From: Arsenicitalea aurantiaca
GTDB lineage: Bacteria; Pseudomonadota; Alphaproteobacteria; Rhizobiales; Devosiaceae
Direction: 5' to 3'
Length of the DNA: 64,000 nucleotides
NCBI RefSeq assembly: GCF_003994485.1
Contig: NZ_RZNJ01000001.1
Span: 127,765 to 191,764 of the forward strand
In this document: piece by piece, positions 8,347-17,864 of the stretch
How positions within the stretch are numbered: the first letter of the stretch is position 1
How the letters are laid out: each line of letters starts with the position of its first letter
Position numbers and translations under genes: made by a program
Notes under the pieces: generated by a model
Told to the model about the DNA's origin: nothing
The model's database searches: none
What the model saw: only the letters and a program-made list of their open reading frames with translations

Positions 8347-8472
8347 GACCGGGTTCCGGGGCGGCGGTGAAAGGCTCAGGGGGGACGCTTACGCGCCCCC
8401 CCTGCCAACGTCAATTCATTGTGCCGTCAACGATCCTGCCGCAGCATCGCCTTCGGGCCGAACTGGGCCGGA

Positions 8473-11400
8473 TCAGACGGGCTGGCTACCGAGGACGGCC
8501 AGCAGGCGCGGATTGATCGCGCCGACCTCGCTCATGCCCGTGGCGCGCTCGAAGGCGCGAATCGCCTCGGCGGTGCGGGGGCCGGCAATGCCGTCGGGCT
8601 CGCCGATCTCATAACCGAGACGGCCGAGCGCTGCCTGCACATTGGTGACGACGGACTGGTCGGTGATCGCCTCGCCCGGATCAAAGCCCGCGTTCCACGA
8701 GCCGATGGGGGCAAAGTTGGCGGCGAGGTCGATCTGCTGGGGCTGCCAGGCAGCGAGCTCGGCGGTGACGCGTGCGACCGCATCGGGATCAAGCGAGCGG
8801 GCGACGTCATCGCGTGCCTTGACGGCGTCGGGGTCGTTGCCGGCGGCCGCGAGCGAGAACCATTTATAGCTCGCTTCCATGTTCTGCGGCACGCCGAGGC
8901 CGCGCGCATAGAGCATGCCCAGATTGAACTGGCTGTCCGCAAGGCCGCGGAGCGCGGCCTTCTCGAACCATTCTGCTGCAGCCGAAAAATCCTGTTCGCC
9001 CAGCTGTCCGCCGGCCAGCAGCGCCGCCAGATTGTGCATGGACATGCGATTGTCGGCTTCGGCGGCCCGCTGGTACCAGAGACGGGCCTGCGCGAAATCC
9101 TGCTCGATGCCGCGGCCGTTCTCGTAGAGATTGCCGAGCCGATATTGTGCCGGGGCGAAGCCCTGCGCTGCGGCGCGCTCGTACCAGATGGCGGCGGCGG
9201 CGAAATCCTGGGGCAGGGCGCGGCCTTCGGTATAGATGGCGGCCACTTCGAACTGGGCACGCGGATCGCCATTGGCAGCGGCCTCGCGGAGGCCCTGTGG
9301 CCCGACCGCCTCGGGGGGCAGCTCGACCTGCACGGCGCCGCGCGTGGGGCCTGTTACCGCAGGCTCGACGGGAAGGGGCGGCATGGGTTCGCCGAGCGCA
9401 GCATTGGTGACCGCAACGCCGGCGCTGCCGAAGCGGTCGGACGGCGGCTGGCCGGTGGTGGGCGCAAAGCGCATCGCCGCTCCCGGATCGATCGACCCGG
9501 TGACGAGCCCGTCCGTGCCGCCATCAGTGAGCGGCAGGATCCGCGCCGGCCCGGCGACGGCAGCGGGTGCCGGCACGATGCCGCTATCGGAACGCGGGCC
9601 CGCCGGATCCTCGGCAAGGTCCGCGGCGGCATTGGCAGGGGCGGGCAGGGCGGAAGGAACGGTGCTCGTCGCCGTGGCGGCGCCCGTCTCGCGCAGGCGT
9701 GCCTCCTCATTGCGCTGGCCGATGAGATTGAGCGTCAGGAAGGCGATGGCAACGACGCTGGCGGCAAGCAGCAGAGGCTGGCGGTGCCGGCTGAGGAAGC
9801 CGGGGCGCGCCGCTTCGTCGGCCGTGTCCTCAGGCGTAACGGCTTGAGGCTCCACTGAAGCAGAGGCTGCGGCTTCCTGCGCCTTGGCTTCAGCGAGCGG
9901 TGCCGGTTCGGATTTGGGATGTGCGGCGCGGGCGCGGGGCGCTTCGGCTCCGTCGTCGGCTTCGCCGGCCTGATGGAAGCGGGCCATGGCGCGCCCGATG
10001 AGCGAAGTGGCGTTGGCTTCGGTCTTCTGGGCGTTCTGGCGCTGCGCTGCGCGGCGGGCGGCCTCGATGAAGGTGTTGCGGCTGACGGTGGTCTCGGAGG
10101 CCGGGGCGTGGACCGGCTCCGGCTCGGGGCGCCTTTGCGGCGTGAAATCGATATCGGTCCCGAGCTCGAGGCTCGACTGCGGGCGCGGCGGCGGGGTGAC
10201 GCTGGAGGGGTCGAAGGCAGGGCGGTCCGCCGCGCCGGGCCGGAGGGTCGACATGGGCCGGCCGCCCGAAAGGGCGGTGCGCACGGGGCCGGGATCGGCG
10301 TGGCTGAAATCGGGGAAGCCGGGATCGGTGAGCGGGCGCTCTTCGTCCGGGCTCAGTGGCATGGCGTCGTCGAGGCCCGCATCCTCCTCGGCAAAGGCTG
10401 CAGCCGGGCTCGGCGGCGTGTTGACCTTCACATAAAGGAGGTCCTTGGGCAGGCTCGGATGACGCTCGGGCGCAGCCACCGGCTCGCGCAACCGCGAGAG
10501 GGATTGTTCGAGCCGCGCCAGGCGTTCATCGACCTGGCGGATGCCATCCTGCATGCCCTCAAAGAGGTCCGGGGCGGGGCCACGGGCCTCTTCGGCGGCG
10601 GCGCGGAAGAGCGCCGACATGCGCGCTTCGAGGGCGGCAAGGCTGTCCTCGCCCAGCTCGGGCGTCACGGGCTCAGGAGCCGCGTCGCGGATAGCCTCGG
10701 AGGTGCGGTTCGCGACCCGTTCGGCGAGCGCCTCGATATCGAGGGCCGGCTCGTCGGGCTCGGCATCGGTATAGAGGCGGGCGAGACCCGTCAGCTGTTC
10801 GCCGGTCTGGTCCATGCGCGCCGCGAGCAGCCGGACCTGGGCCTCGAGCTGGCCGATGCCGGCATCGGTCGGGCCGTCGGTGACGCGGTCGGTGAGGGCC
10901 TCGATCTGCATCTCGAGCGCCGAAAACCGCGGGTCGATGGCCGAGACCACCGCGCCGCGCAGCGCCAGCACGTCGTCGCGCAGGCCCGTGACCTCGTCCG
11001 CGCGCCCGTCGATCGCCTCGAGCCGCTGACCGAGCGTTTCGATCATCTCGACGAGACCGGCAGGCTGCATCGCGCCGGCGCGCATGGCGGCGTTGATTTC
11101 GGCGACCTCGTCGGTCAGCCTTTCAAGCGCGGCCGGCGGCAGGGCGACATTGCGCTCCATGGTGTCGATGCGATCGTAAACGGCGCGCAGCGTCTCCTCG
11201 ACGCCCTGCATGCCTTCGCGCACTGCTTCGGCCGGGCTCGGCCGGGCCCGGTCGCGGGTGGTCTGTTCGATCTGGAGTTCGGCAAGGCGCGCAACCGTGC
11301 TCGAAACGTCGTCCATCCGCTCGGTCAAAGCCGAGAAATCGAGGCGTGGGCCTTCGGCGACGAGCCGGGCGAGCCCGGAGATCTGACCTTCGAGCCGCTT

Positions 11401-12030
11401 GACCTGGCCGGTTTCACCCACGGCGCCGGCGAGCAGCTCGACGACCTGCGTCAGCTGGCCCATCTGCTCGCCGATCTCGCGGATGTTCTCGGCGCCGGAC
11501 TGCGCCTTGATCATGGCCTCGAGCCGTTCGAGCCGGCCCGAGATCGTGCCCACGGCACGGGCGAACTCGTCGAACTGGCGTGCGGTGGCCTCGGGAAGAA
11601 CCGGGGCCGGCGCCGGAGGCTGTACCGGCTGGCGCGAGGGGGAAGCCGCGGCACGGGGTGCGCGATGGCGCGACCGGATGTCGAGGATGGCCGATTGCAG
11701 GATGTCCCGCGGATTGGGCGGAAGCGCATCGTAATCGTCTTCCTGCTCGGGCAGGGGTTCAGGAGCGAACCGATCCATCGCCTTCTTGACCGAGCGGAGC
11801 GCCTCGCGATGGCGCTGGTCTGCGGGAAGGTCGTGCGGCGCCGGATCGGGCAGGCGCCGGGGGCGCGGGGCAGGTCTCGCGGCCGGAGGCGCGGCCTGGC
11901 GAACGGGGTCGAGACGGCCCTCGACCTGGTTCAAGAGCGCCACCAATTCCCCGCGCAGGGCCTGCCAGTCCCCGGCCTGGGGAGTGGTGCCTTGGTCGTC
12001 CGAAGCAGCATGCGGCGTGGCGCGGGCCAT
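8473..12030 (-). CDS. PodJ-like polarity protein: coiled coil, TM, Sel1 repeats, peptidoglycan-binding domain
   Basis: An 1185-residue protein. Residues about 150-500 are rich in heptad-like E/L/R segments typical of coiled coils, and 500-740 are proline- and acid-rich and probably disordered. One membrane helix lies near 748-767 (LLLAASVVAIAFLTLNLIG). The outer part has Sel1-type TPR repeats near 913-1083 (AAANGDPRAQFEVAAIYTEG, then AQYRLGNLYENGRG, then SQFNLGMLYARGLG) and a C-terminal peptidoglycan_binding_1 domain near 1113-1183. This order matches PodJ of Agrobacterium and relatives, which marks the growth pole. Sequence identity to PodJ was not tested, so the symbol is left blank. Confidence 0.8.
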   Translation of the reverse strand: MARATPHAASDDQGTTPQAGDWQALRGELVALLNQVEGRLDPVRQAAPPAARPAPRPRRLPDPAPHDLPADQRHREALRSVKKAMDRFAPEPLPEQEDDYDALPPNPRDILQSAILDIRSRHRAPRAAASPSRQPVQPPAPAPVLPEATARQFDEFARAVGTISGRLERLEAMIKAQSGAENIREIGEQMGQLTQVVELLAGAVGETGQVKRLEGQISGLARLVAEGPRLDFSALTERMDDVSSTVARLAELQIEQTTRDRARPSPAEAVREGMQGVEETLRAVYDRIDTMERNVALPPAALERLTDEVAEINAAMRAGAMQPAGLVEMIETLGQRLEAIDGRADEVTGLRDDVLALRGAVVSAIDPRFSALEMQIEALTDRVTDGPTDAGIGQLEAQVRLLAARMDQTGEQLTGLARLYTDAEPDEPALDIEALAERVANRTSEAIRDAAPEPVTPELGEDSLAALEARMSALFRAAAEEARGPAPDLFEGMQDGIRQVDERLARLEQSLSRLREPVAAPERHPSLPKDLLYVKVNTPPSPAAAFAEEDAGLDDAMPLSPDEERPLTDPGFPDFSHADPGPVRTALSGGRPMSTLRPGAADRPAFDPSSVTPPPRPQSSLELGTDIDFTPQRRPEPEPVHAPASETTVSRNTFIEAARRAAQRQNAQKTEANATSLIGRAMARFHQAGEADDGAEAPRARAAHPKSEPAPLAEAKAQEAAASASVEPQAVTPEDTADEAARPGFLSRHRQPLLLAASVVAIAFLTLNLIGQRNEEARLRETGAATATSTVPSALPAPANAAADLAEDPAGPRSDSGIVPAPAAVAGPARILPLTDGGTDGLVTGSIDPGAAMRFAPTTGQPPSDRFGSAGVAVTNAALGEPMPPLPVEPAVTGPTRGAVQVELPPEAVGPQGLREAAANGDPRAQFEVAAIYTEGRALPQDFAAAAIWYERAAAQGFAPAQYRLGNLYENGRGIEQDFAQARLWYQRAAEADNRMSMHNLAALLAGGQLGEQDFSAAAEWFEKAALRGLADSQFNLGMLYARGLGVPQNMEASYKWFSLAAAGNDPDAVKARDDVARSLDPDAVARVTAELAAWQPQQIDLAANFAPIGSWNAGFDPGEAITDQSVVTNVQAALGRLGYEIGEPDGIAGPRTAEAIRAFERATGMSEVGAINPRLLAVLGSQPV

Positions 12031-12289
12031 TGGCGTTCCCGATCAGCGGTCAAGTGATGCCCCACGCAGAGGCGGGACGGTGATTCGTCCGTTCCCACCT
12101 TCGCGGGACATGGGTTTGAGGCATAGTCGAGAATTTATGGTAAAGAACCGGTTAACCCCTGCCGCATTCTGCGAAATTGTTCGCGATTCGCGGACCCGCG
12201 GGCCCGGCTACGGCATGGCGCGCGGGACGGTTGAATGTTAGAGAGCCCCGGGCAACCCGCCCCGAGCCCGAGGAGAGTACGCGAGGACC

Positions 12290-12964
12290 ATGACGCGCCG
12301 CCGTATCATCATCGTCGACGACCACCCGCTGTTCCGCGCCGCGCTACGCCAGACCCTTGCCGGGGGCGATCCATCGATCGCGGTCGAGGAGGCCGGGGAT
12401 CTGAGCGCGCTGAGCGCCGCCCTCGAGGCGGACCGCGAGTGCGATTTGGTCCTGCTCGATCTCAACATGCCTGGCGTCCGGGGATTTTCGGGCCTCCTAC
12501 TGTTGCGCGCGCAATATCAGGACGTGCCGGTGATGATCATCTCGGCGGTCGAGGACCCGGTGGTCATCCGGCGATCGTTCGAACTGGGCGCGGCAGGCTA
12601 TCTGCACAAATCGGTGTCGCCCCCCGAGATCCGCCGGGCGATCGAGACGGTGCTGACCGGCGAGGTCTTCGTGCCCGAGGGGATCGACCTGCAAAGCGAT
12701 GACGGCCATGCCGCGCTGATGCAGCGGCTCGCGAGCCTCACCCCGCAGCAGGTGCGCGTGCTGATGATGCTGTCGGACGGGCTGATGAACAAGCAGATCG
12801 CCTATGAGCTTTCGATTTCCGAAGCAACGGTGAAGGCGCACGTGTCGGCGATCCTGCAGAAGCTGGACGTGGACAGCCGCACACAGGCCGTGATCGCCGC
12901 CTCGCGGATCGAGGAAGGCCAGTTCGGCGAGCTGCTGTCAGCGGGCGCCAGCGCCGCCCGCTAG
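12290..12964 (+). CDS. LuxR-type (NarL/FixJ class) response regulator
   Basis: A 224-residue two-domain regulator. The receiver has the acidic pair in IIIVDDHPLF, phosphoacceptor D57 in LLDLNMPG and lysine in LHKSVS. The LuxR-type HTH spans about residues 148-210 (SLTPQQVRVLMMLSDGLMNKQIAYELSISEATVKAHVSAI, read in pieces). It is probably a DNA-binding output protein controlled by phosphorylation. The start follows GAGGAGAGTACGCGAGGACC. Its stop overlaps that of the hybrid kinase at 12961 in the shared tetramer CTAG; the convergent kinase is a plausible but unproven partner. Confidence 0.9.
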   Translation: MTRRRIIIVDDHPLFRAALRQTLAGGDPSIAVEEAGDLSALSAALEADRECDLVLLDLNMPGVRGFSGLLLLRAQYQDVPVMIISAVEDPVVIRRSFELGAAGYLHKSVSPPEIRRAIETVLTGEVFVPEGIDLQSDDGHAALMQRLASLTPQQVRVLMMLSDGLMNKQIAYELSISEATVKAHVSAILQKLDVDSRTQAVIAASRIEEGQFGELLSAGASAAR

Positions 12965-14580
12965 CTCTCGATCCGGCCGGGCGCGCGCGGGCGCTGTCCC
13001 GACAGGCTCGAGATCGTGGCGCGAAGAGCGGCTGGCTTCACAGGCTTGGTCAGGACCGCGACGCCCCGATCCTCGGCGAGAAGCCGCACCGCCGGGCTGC
13101 GATCGGCCGTGACCAGCGCGGCCGGCAGGTGTCCGCCGACATTGTGGCGCAGCCATTCGATCGCATCGAGCCCCGATGTCTGATCGAGGTGATAGTCCAT
13201 GAGGACCAGATCGGGCAGCCAGCCCAGGAGCAGGCCCTGCTTGTCGATGTCGCGGAGCGAGCGGGCCGTGCGCACATCGCAGCCCCAGCCCGAGATCAGC
13301 CCCTCCATCGCATCGATCACCGGCTTTTCATTGTCGACGCAGAGCACCTTGATGCCTGCGATGTTGGAGAGGGGTTCGGTGCGCTGGGCGCCGGGGGAGG
13401 CCTCGACGCGGGTGCGGGTGAGGGGGAGGAAGATCGAAAAGCGCGAGCCGCGGCCCTCGACGCTGTCGAGCTCCAGCCCGAGCGAGAGCGCGGCGACGAT
13501 CCGCCGGACGATGGAGAGCCCGAGCCCCAGGCCCTGCGCCATGCGCGCGCCCTGCTCGAGCCTCGAAAACTCGGCAAAGATCAGGGCGTGCTGGTCGCGG
13601 TTGAAGCCGATACCGGTATCGATGATGTCGAGCCTGACGCGGCCGGCGCGCACGCGGCATCCGACGAGAACGCGGCCGCCGGGCCTCGTGTATTTGATGG
13701 CGTTCGACACGAGGTTCTGCACGATGCGAGCGACCAGCATGCGGTCGGCGAGGACGGTGTGCGAGGCGCCAACGATCCGCAGGCGGATCTGCCGGCTACG
13801 GGCCATGGGCGCGAACTCGATCTCGATCTTCTTGAGCAGGTCCGCGACGTTGAAGGGGGTCGGATTGGGCTTGAGCGCGCCGCTGTCGATCCGCGAGATG
13901 TCGAGGAGAGCCGACATGATCTCCTCGACCGCGTTGAGCGAAGCTTCGAGGGAATGGACGAGCTCGCCCAGCTGACCTCCGCCGGCCCGCTCGATCAGCG
14001 TCGCGGTATAAAGGCGGGCGGCGTTCAGCGGCTGGAGCAGGTCATGGCTCGCGGCTGCGAGGAAGCGCGTCTTGTCGCGATTGGCGGCATCGGCCTTTTC
14101 GCGCGCCTTTTCGAGCTCGGCATTGACCCGCACGAGCGTGGCGGTGCGCTCGGCGACACGCCCTTCGAGCGAGGTGTTGACGCGCTCGAGCGCTCCTTCG
14201 GCCGCGACGCGCGCGGTGACGTCCCCGAAGCTGACGACGAGGCCGCCATCGGGCAGTCGGCGCGCGTGGAATTCGAGCGTGCGCCCGTCATTGCCGAGCC
14301 GCTGGCTGACGCTGTGGGGAACCGAAGTGAGGAGCGTCACGCGTTCGGCGGCGAGCGCGGCAGGGTCTCCGGACCCGAAATCGCCCCTCCGGGCGAGATG
14401 CAGCGCAATCTCGTAGAGCGGCGTGCCGGGCGCGATGAGTCCTGCCGGCAGGTCGAGCAGCGTGCGATAGACGGCGTTGGACGCGATGAGCCTGATGTCC
14501 GGATCGAACACCGCAAGGCCCTGCGGGATGTGGTCGGCCGCTGCCCAGAGCCGCTCGGCGCGTTCTTGCGATCCATCCAT
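12961..14580 (-). CDS. PAS-domain hybrid histidine kinase/response regulator
   Basis: A 539-residue hybrid kinase with no membrane segment, so it is probably cytoplasmic. It has a PAS-like sensor (residues about 8-125), a short coiled linker, and HisKA with H179 in ASHDLLQPL. The HATPase_c domain (N-box VSNAIKY, G-boxes DTGIGF and GLGLGLSIV) is followed by a receiver with D462 in LVLMDYHLD. The ATG at 14580 begins at the PAS domain; upstream in-frame sequence is unlike coding sequence of this family. This architecture is found in NahK/ErcS'-type kinases that feed LuxR-type regulators; the convergent regulator at 12290 may be its target. Confidence 0.87.
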   Translation of the reverse strand: MDGSQERAERLWAAADHIPQGLAVFDPDIRLIASNAVYRTLLDLPAGLIAPGTPLYEIALHLARRGDFGSGDPAALAAERVTLLTSVPHSVSQRLGNDGRTLEFHARRLPDGGLVVSFGDVTARVAAEGALERVNTSLEGRVAERTATLVRVNAELEKAREKADAANRDKTRFLAAASHDLLQPLNAARLYTATLIERAGGGQLGELVHSLEASLNAVEEIMSALLDISRIDSGALKPNPTPFNVADLLKKIEIEFAPMARSRQIRLRIVGASHTVLADRMLVARIVQNLVSNAIKYTRPGGRVLVGCRVRAGRVRLDIIDTGIGFNRDQHALIFAEFSRLEQGARMAQGLGLGLSIVRRIVAALSLGLELDSVEGRGSRFSIFLPLTRTRVEASPGAQRTEPLSNIAGIKVLCVDNEKPVIDAMEGLISGWGCDVRTARSLRDIDKQGLLLGWLPDLVLMDYHLDQTSGLDAIEWLRHNVGGHLPAALVTADRSPAVRLLAEDRGVAVLTKPVKPAALRATISSLSGQRPRAPGRIES

Positions 14581-14750
14581 GGCGTGATTTTCCGGTTCGG
14601 ACGGGAGTATCCCGGACCCTCGCATGCCCGGCAAGACGGGTGATTGCAAATCACGCGCATTTGGGAAAGGCTCGGCAATGGGCGCATGCGAGCATCTGTC
14701 GGGCCAAGAGCGGTGGGCAGGCCTCATGCGTGCAACGCAAGAGGGCTGAA

Positions 14751-15224
14751 ATGTTCAAGGAATTCCGTGACTTCGCGATCAAGGGGAACATGATCGACCT
14801 GGCGGTCGGCGTGATCATCGGTGCCGCCTTCGGGGCGATCGTCTCCTCGATCGTGGACGACATCTTCATGCCGCTGATCGGCCTGATCATCGGCGGCATC
14901 GACTTCTCGAACCTGTTCGTCGTGCTCAACAACCCCAATGACGTGGCGGTGCCTTCGCTCGCGGCAGCGCAGGCGGCGGGCGTTGCGACGCTAAATGTCG
15001 GGCTGTTCATCAATGCGGTGGTGAAGTTCACGATCATCGCGTTCGTGCTCTTCATGGTCGTCAAGGGCATCAACTCGATGAAGCGCGAGGCCGCAAAGGA
15101 TCCGAGCCCCGCGGCGCCGAGCCGCCAGGAGGTGCTGCTCGAGGAGATCCGCGACGCGCTGCGCGGACGGCCGGGGTCCCCGGCGCCTGCGCCCCAGCCC
15201 GGCGCCCTGCCGCCCGCCGAATAG
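14751..15224 (+). CDS. mscL: Large-conductance mechanosensitive channel MscL
   Basis: A 157-residue MscL. The N-terminal amphipathic helix and first membrane helix read [30 protein letters not shown] in pieces, a strong family signature. A periplasmic loop and the second helix ([19 protein letters not shown]) follow. The cytoplasmic C-terminal helix is extended by a proline/alanine-rich tail, slightly longer than the usual 130-150 residues. It opens under hypo-osmotic membrane tension. The start at 14751 is fixed by MFKEFRDF. A strong terminator follows at 15243. Confidence 0.96.
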   Translation: MFKEFRDFAIKGNMIDLAVGVIIGAAFGAIVSSIVDDIFMPLIGLIIGGIDFSNLFVVLNNPNDVAVPSLAAAQAAGVATLNVGLFINAVVKFTIIAFVLFMVVKGINSMKREAAKDPSPAAPSRQEVLLEEIRDALRGRPGSPAPAPQPGALPPAE

Positions 15225-15553
15225 TCTTTTCCGTCCGGTTGAAGCCGGTGCCCGACTTCAGTCCGGCACCGGCTTTTCTTCGCCACCAGTGTAGGAAAAT
15301 AGTCTTGACAGGCGCAAGAGGGGTAGGAATAACTACCTAATACGTGTTCATCCCAGTAGAAATCCCGGCGCACCACCCCGATCCTGAAGGTAGAAATGCG
15401 AAGGTGATCGTGAGCGGGGTGATCTTAGGGCGGTACGGACAAAGCCGTAACGAATGCCGCCCGTCTCAGAGGCCGGAAGGACGAAACGATCGTATTTCAT
15501 GACGACCTGATGCCAATATTAAACGAAAATTGTCCTCGATGCGGAGACGGGCG
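15225..15553 (+). other. Intergenic region mscL to second LuxR regulator
   Basis: This 329-base stretch begins with the mscL terminator. It then holds a TTGACA box at 15305-15310 and the inverted repeat GGTAG-N6-CTACC at 15322-15337 close to where a -10 element would lie. The rest shows no open frame with a ribosome site. GGAGACGGGCG just before 15554 is the ribosome site of the downstream gene. Confidence 0.4.
15243..15278 (+). terminator. Rho-independent terminator of mscL
   Basis: The 10-bp perfect stem AGCCGGTGCC/GGCACCGGCT is followed by TTTTC, 19 bases after the mscL stop. Confidence 0.9.
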
Positions 15554-16189
15554 ATGGGTGAAGAATTGTATTATAGAAGTTATTTGAATCGAGATCGCCT
15601 GCTGCACATCGTGGATGCCGATGCGCGCAGTTGCGAACGGCTCAACATGCTGTTCCGGCTCGAGGGGTTTCAGACGGCGATTTCGTTCGACCTGGCCGGG
15701 CTTTATGCCGGCTTCGACCGTCGCCGGCCCGATGTTGTGCTGCTCAATATGCAGGTGGGTGAGGAAAGCGGGCTCGAGGCGCTCAAGCAGATCAAGGCAA
15801 TGCGGACCGGCACGCCCGTCTTCATGATCGCCGAATCTCCCCAGGTGGCGCTCGTCGTCGAAGCCATGCGCGCCGGAGCAGCGGACATCATCAACAAGCC
15901 GTTCGACGAGGAGGGGGTACTGCGCGCTGTGCGCGAGGAATTGCGGCGCGACATCCATATGGGGGTCGTCGCATCCGGCCGCCGGTCGATCGAGGTCCGG
16001 GGTTTTTCGCAGCTCACCCCGCGCGAGCGCGAAGTGCTGCAATTGATCACGAACGGCCAGTCCAACAAGGAGGCTGGCCGACAGCTCGGCATCTCGCCCC
16101 GCACCATCGAGGTGCACAGGGCGCGGGTGATGGAAAAGCTCGGCGCGCGCAACACCGCAGACCTGATGCGGATCGTGCTCACGAGCTGA
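15554..16189 (+). CDS. LuxR-type response regulator with atypical receiver (Asp to Asn)
   Basis: A 211-residue FixJ-class protein. The C-terminal LuxR HTH is complete (LTPREREVLQLITNGQSNKE, then ISPRTIEVHRARVMEKLGA). In the receiver, the expected phosphoacceptor aspartate is N65 (PDVVLLNMQ), and the second acidic-pocket residue is alanine (IVDADARS instead of VDDD). The conserved lysine in INKPFD and the downstream threonine/serine region remain. It therefore probably does not take phosphate in the usual way and may act constitutively or by protein or ligand contact. The start at 15554 follows GGAGACGGGCG. Confidence 0.85.
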   Translation: MGEELYYRSYLNRDRLLHIVDADARSCERLNMLFRLEGFQTAISFDLAGLYAGFDRRRPDVVLLNMQVGEESGLEALKQIKAMRTGTPVFMIAESPQVALVVEAMRAGAADIINKPFDEEGVLRAVREELRRDIHMGVVASGRRSIEVRGFSQLTPREREVLQLITNGQSNKEAGRQLGISPRTIEVHRARVMEKLGARNTADLMRIVLTS

Positions 16190-16216
16190 AAGAAAAAGGG
16201 CGCCCCGGGGCGCCCT
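16190..16216 (-). terminator. Rho-independent terminator of hemA
   Basis: The 20-bp perfect palindrome AGGGCGCCCCGGGGCGCCCT at 16197-16216 is followed, on the minus strand, by TTTTCTTTC. It lies just past the hemA stop and overlaps the region after the plus-strand regulator's stop. Confidence 0.85.
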
Positions 16217-16219
16217 ACA

Positions 16220-17500
16220 TCATCCGCCGCTGGTGGGCAGGGTGAGATCGCCCGAATTCAAACGCTCAGTCGTATATTTGACGGTGCTGCGTTCGCGCGG
16301 GAGCTGCAGGCTCGTCCACACGCTGACCAGAGCATGGCGAAGCGCGATGATCATCTCGTCGTCATGGAGCGGAGTGGGCGTGATCCGGAGCCTCTCGGTG
16401 CCCTTGGGCACGGTGGGATAGTTGATCGGCTGGATGTAGATGTTGTGCTTTTCGAGCAGCATGTCGCTTGCTGCCTTGCAGAGCCGCGCGTCGCCCACGA
16501 TCAGCGGGACGATGTGCGTATCGGTATGCATGACGGGAAGACCGGCTTCGGAGAGGATCTCCTTGGTGAGCCGGGCCTGGCGCTGATGGGCCTCGCGCTC
16601 GTGCGGCGAGGCCTTGAGGTGGTCGATCGATGCCCGCGCCGCAGCGCAGAGGGCCGGCGGCAGGGCCGTCGTGAAGATGAATTCGGGCGCATAGGAGCGC
16701 ACTGCATCGACGATGGCCTGGTTGGCAGCGATGTAGCCACCCATCACGCCGAAGCCCTTGGCCAGCGTGCCCTCGATGATGTCGATCCGCTCCATCAGGC
16801 CCTCGCGCTCGGCGATGCCTGCGCCGCGCTCGCCGTAAAGGCCGACGGCGTGGACTTCGTCGATATAGGTGAGGGCGCCGAATTCGTCGGCAAGATCGAG
16901 GATCTCTTCGATCGGGGCGACGTCCCCATCCATCGAGTAGACGGATTCAAAACAGATGAGCTTGGGGCGGCTGCGCGGCGTGGCCGCCAGCAGGTCGCGC
17001 AGGTGCGCGACGTCATTGTGGCGGAAGATGTGCTTTTGCATGCCCGACTGGCGCACACCAGCGATCATCGAAGCGTGGTTGAGCTGATCGGAGAAGATCA
17101 CGCAATCGGGCATCAGCCGTGCAATGGTGGAGATGGCCGCTTCGTTGGAAACGAAGCCCGAGGTGAACACCAGCGCCGCTTCCTTGCGGTGCAGATCGGC
17201 GAGCGAACGCTCGAGCTCGACCAGCGGGCGATTGGTGCCCGAAATGTTGCGGGTGCCGCCCGCGCCGACGCCGAGGCGTCCCGCAGCGTCCTGCATCGCG
17301 GCGATCACGCGATCGTTCTGGCCCATGCCCAGATAGTCGTTTGAGCACCAGATGGTGATCTCGCGCGCATTGTCGGCGGCATCGCGATAGAGCGCCGTCG
17401 GGAAGCGACCTGCGATTCGCTCGAGGTCCGCAAAGACGCGATAACGCTTCTCCTGCCGCAGCGCATCCACGGCATCCTCAAACAGTCCACGATAATCCAT
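16220..17500 (-). CDS. hemA: 5-aminolevulinate synthase
   Basis: A 426-residue PLP enzyme that condenses glycine and succinyl-CoA to 5-aminolevulinate, the first step of the C4 (Shemin) haem pathway of alphaproteobacteria. Signatures are NDYLGMG near residue 54, the glycine-rich [21 protein letters not shown], and [11 protein letters not shown]. The PLP lysine is K248 in [15 protein letters not shown]. The start at 17500 follows GGAAAGG with 8-base spacing; an upstream in-frame extension has no support. The gene is followed by a perfect-stem terminator. Confidence 0.97.
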   Translation of the reverse strand: MDYRGLFEDAVDALRQEKRYRVFADLERIAGRFPTALYRDAADNAREITIWCSNDYLGMGQNDRVIAAMQDAAGRLGVGAGGTRNISGTNRPLVELERSLADLHRKEAALVFTSGFVSNEAAISTIARLMPDCVIFSDQLNHASMIAGVRQSGMQKHIFRHNDVAHLRDLLAATPRSRPKLICFESVYSMDGDVAPIEEILDLADEFGALTYIDEVHAVGLYGERGAGIAEREGLMERIDIIEGTLAKGFGVMGGYIAANQAIVDAVRSYAPEFIFTTALPPALCAAARASIDHLKASPHEREAHQRQARLTKEILSEAGLPVMHTDTHIVPLIVGDARLCKAASDMLLEKHNIYIQPINYPTVPKGTERLRITPTPLHDDEMIIALRHALVSVWTSLQLPRERSTVKYTTERLNSGDLTLPTSGG

Positions 17501-17864
17501 GGGACAAACCTTTCCGCCACAGCTGCGGGCGATCACCGCCAGTGGCGAGCGAAACCCTAAAGCGTGCGTCTCCTCCATGACATAGGTCAATTCGACGCGC
17601 GGGCGCCAAGTGCCTGTAGGATCAGGAGGTGTGCGCCAATGTTTAGAACCATCCTAGACCTCGAAGCCGCCTCTGCCAATAAAGGAGGCAGAATTTTTTC
17701 GGGCATCGTGCGCTCGGCGACGCTCGGATCCGGCCGGGCGTCAAAACTGCGCTTTGCTGGGTACGGCAAATTAATCGTCCGCCTCCATTGCAGTTGAAGG
17801 CGCCCGATTACCGGTCTAGTCTGTTCAAGGCGTCGTGATCGGAGCCGAGGAGAGGAGGACGGTC
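17501..17864 (+). other. Intergenic region hemA to acyltransferase-like gene
   Basis: This stretch must contain the leftward hemA promoter and the rightward promoter of the gene at 17865. It also holds a possible 52-codon frame at 17639-17797 with a strong AGGAGGT. No other structure is evident. Confidence 0.4.
17639..17797 (+). CDS. Possible small protein, 52 residues
   Basis: An ATG preceded at nine bases by AGGAGGT, the strongest ribosome-site match in the neighbourhood, opens a 52-codon frame ending in TGA. The product is basic ([19 protein letters not shown] at its start), with no recognised domain and no signal peptide. It lies opposite the hemA upstream region. It could be a true small gene or a chance frame; codon use is weakly biased. 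Confidence 0.25.
   Translation: MFRTILDLEAASANKGGRIFSGIVRSATLGSGRASKLRFAGYGKLIVRLHCS

Noticed and set aside
9919-12057. A 712-codon open frame on the plus strand
   Set aside because: It is antisense to the PodJ-like gene, is arginine/glycine-rich, has no domain and no ribosome site; long antisense frames are expected in GC-rich DNA.
12031-12289. CtrA-type operator near GGTTAACC upstream of the PodJ-like gene
   Set aside because: Only one TTAA half-site is present; the spaced second half needed for a CtrA box is absent.
13129-14643. A 504-codon plus-strand frame
   Set aside because: Exactly antisense to the hybrid histidine kinase, whose motifs are complete; the plus frame has no recognisable domain.
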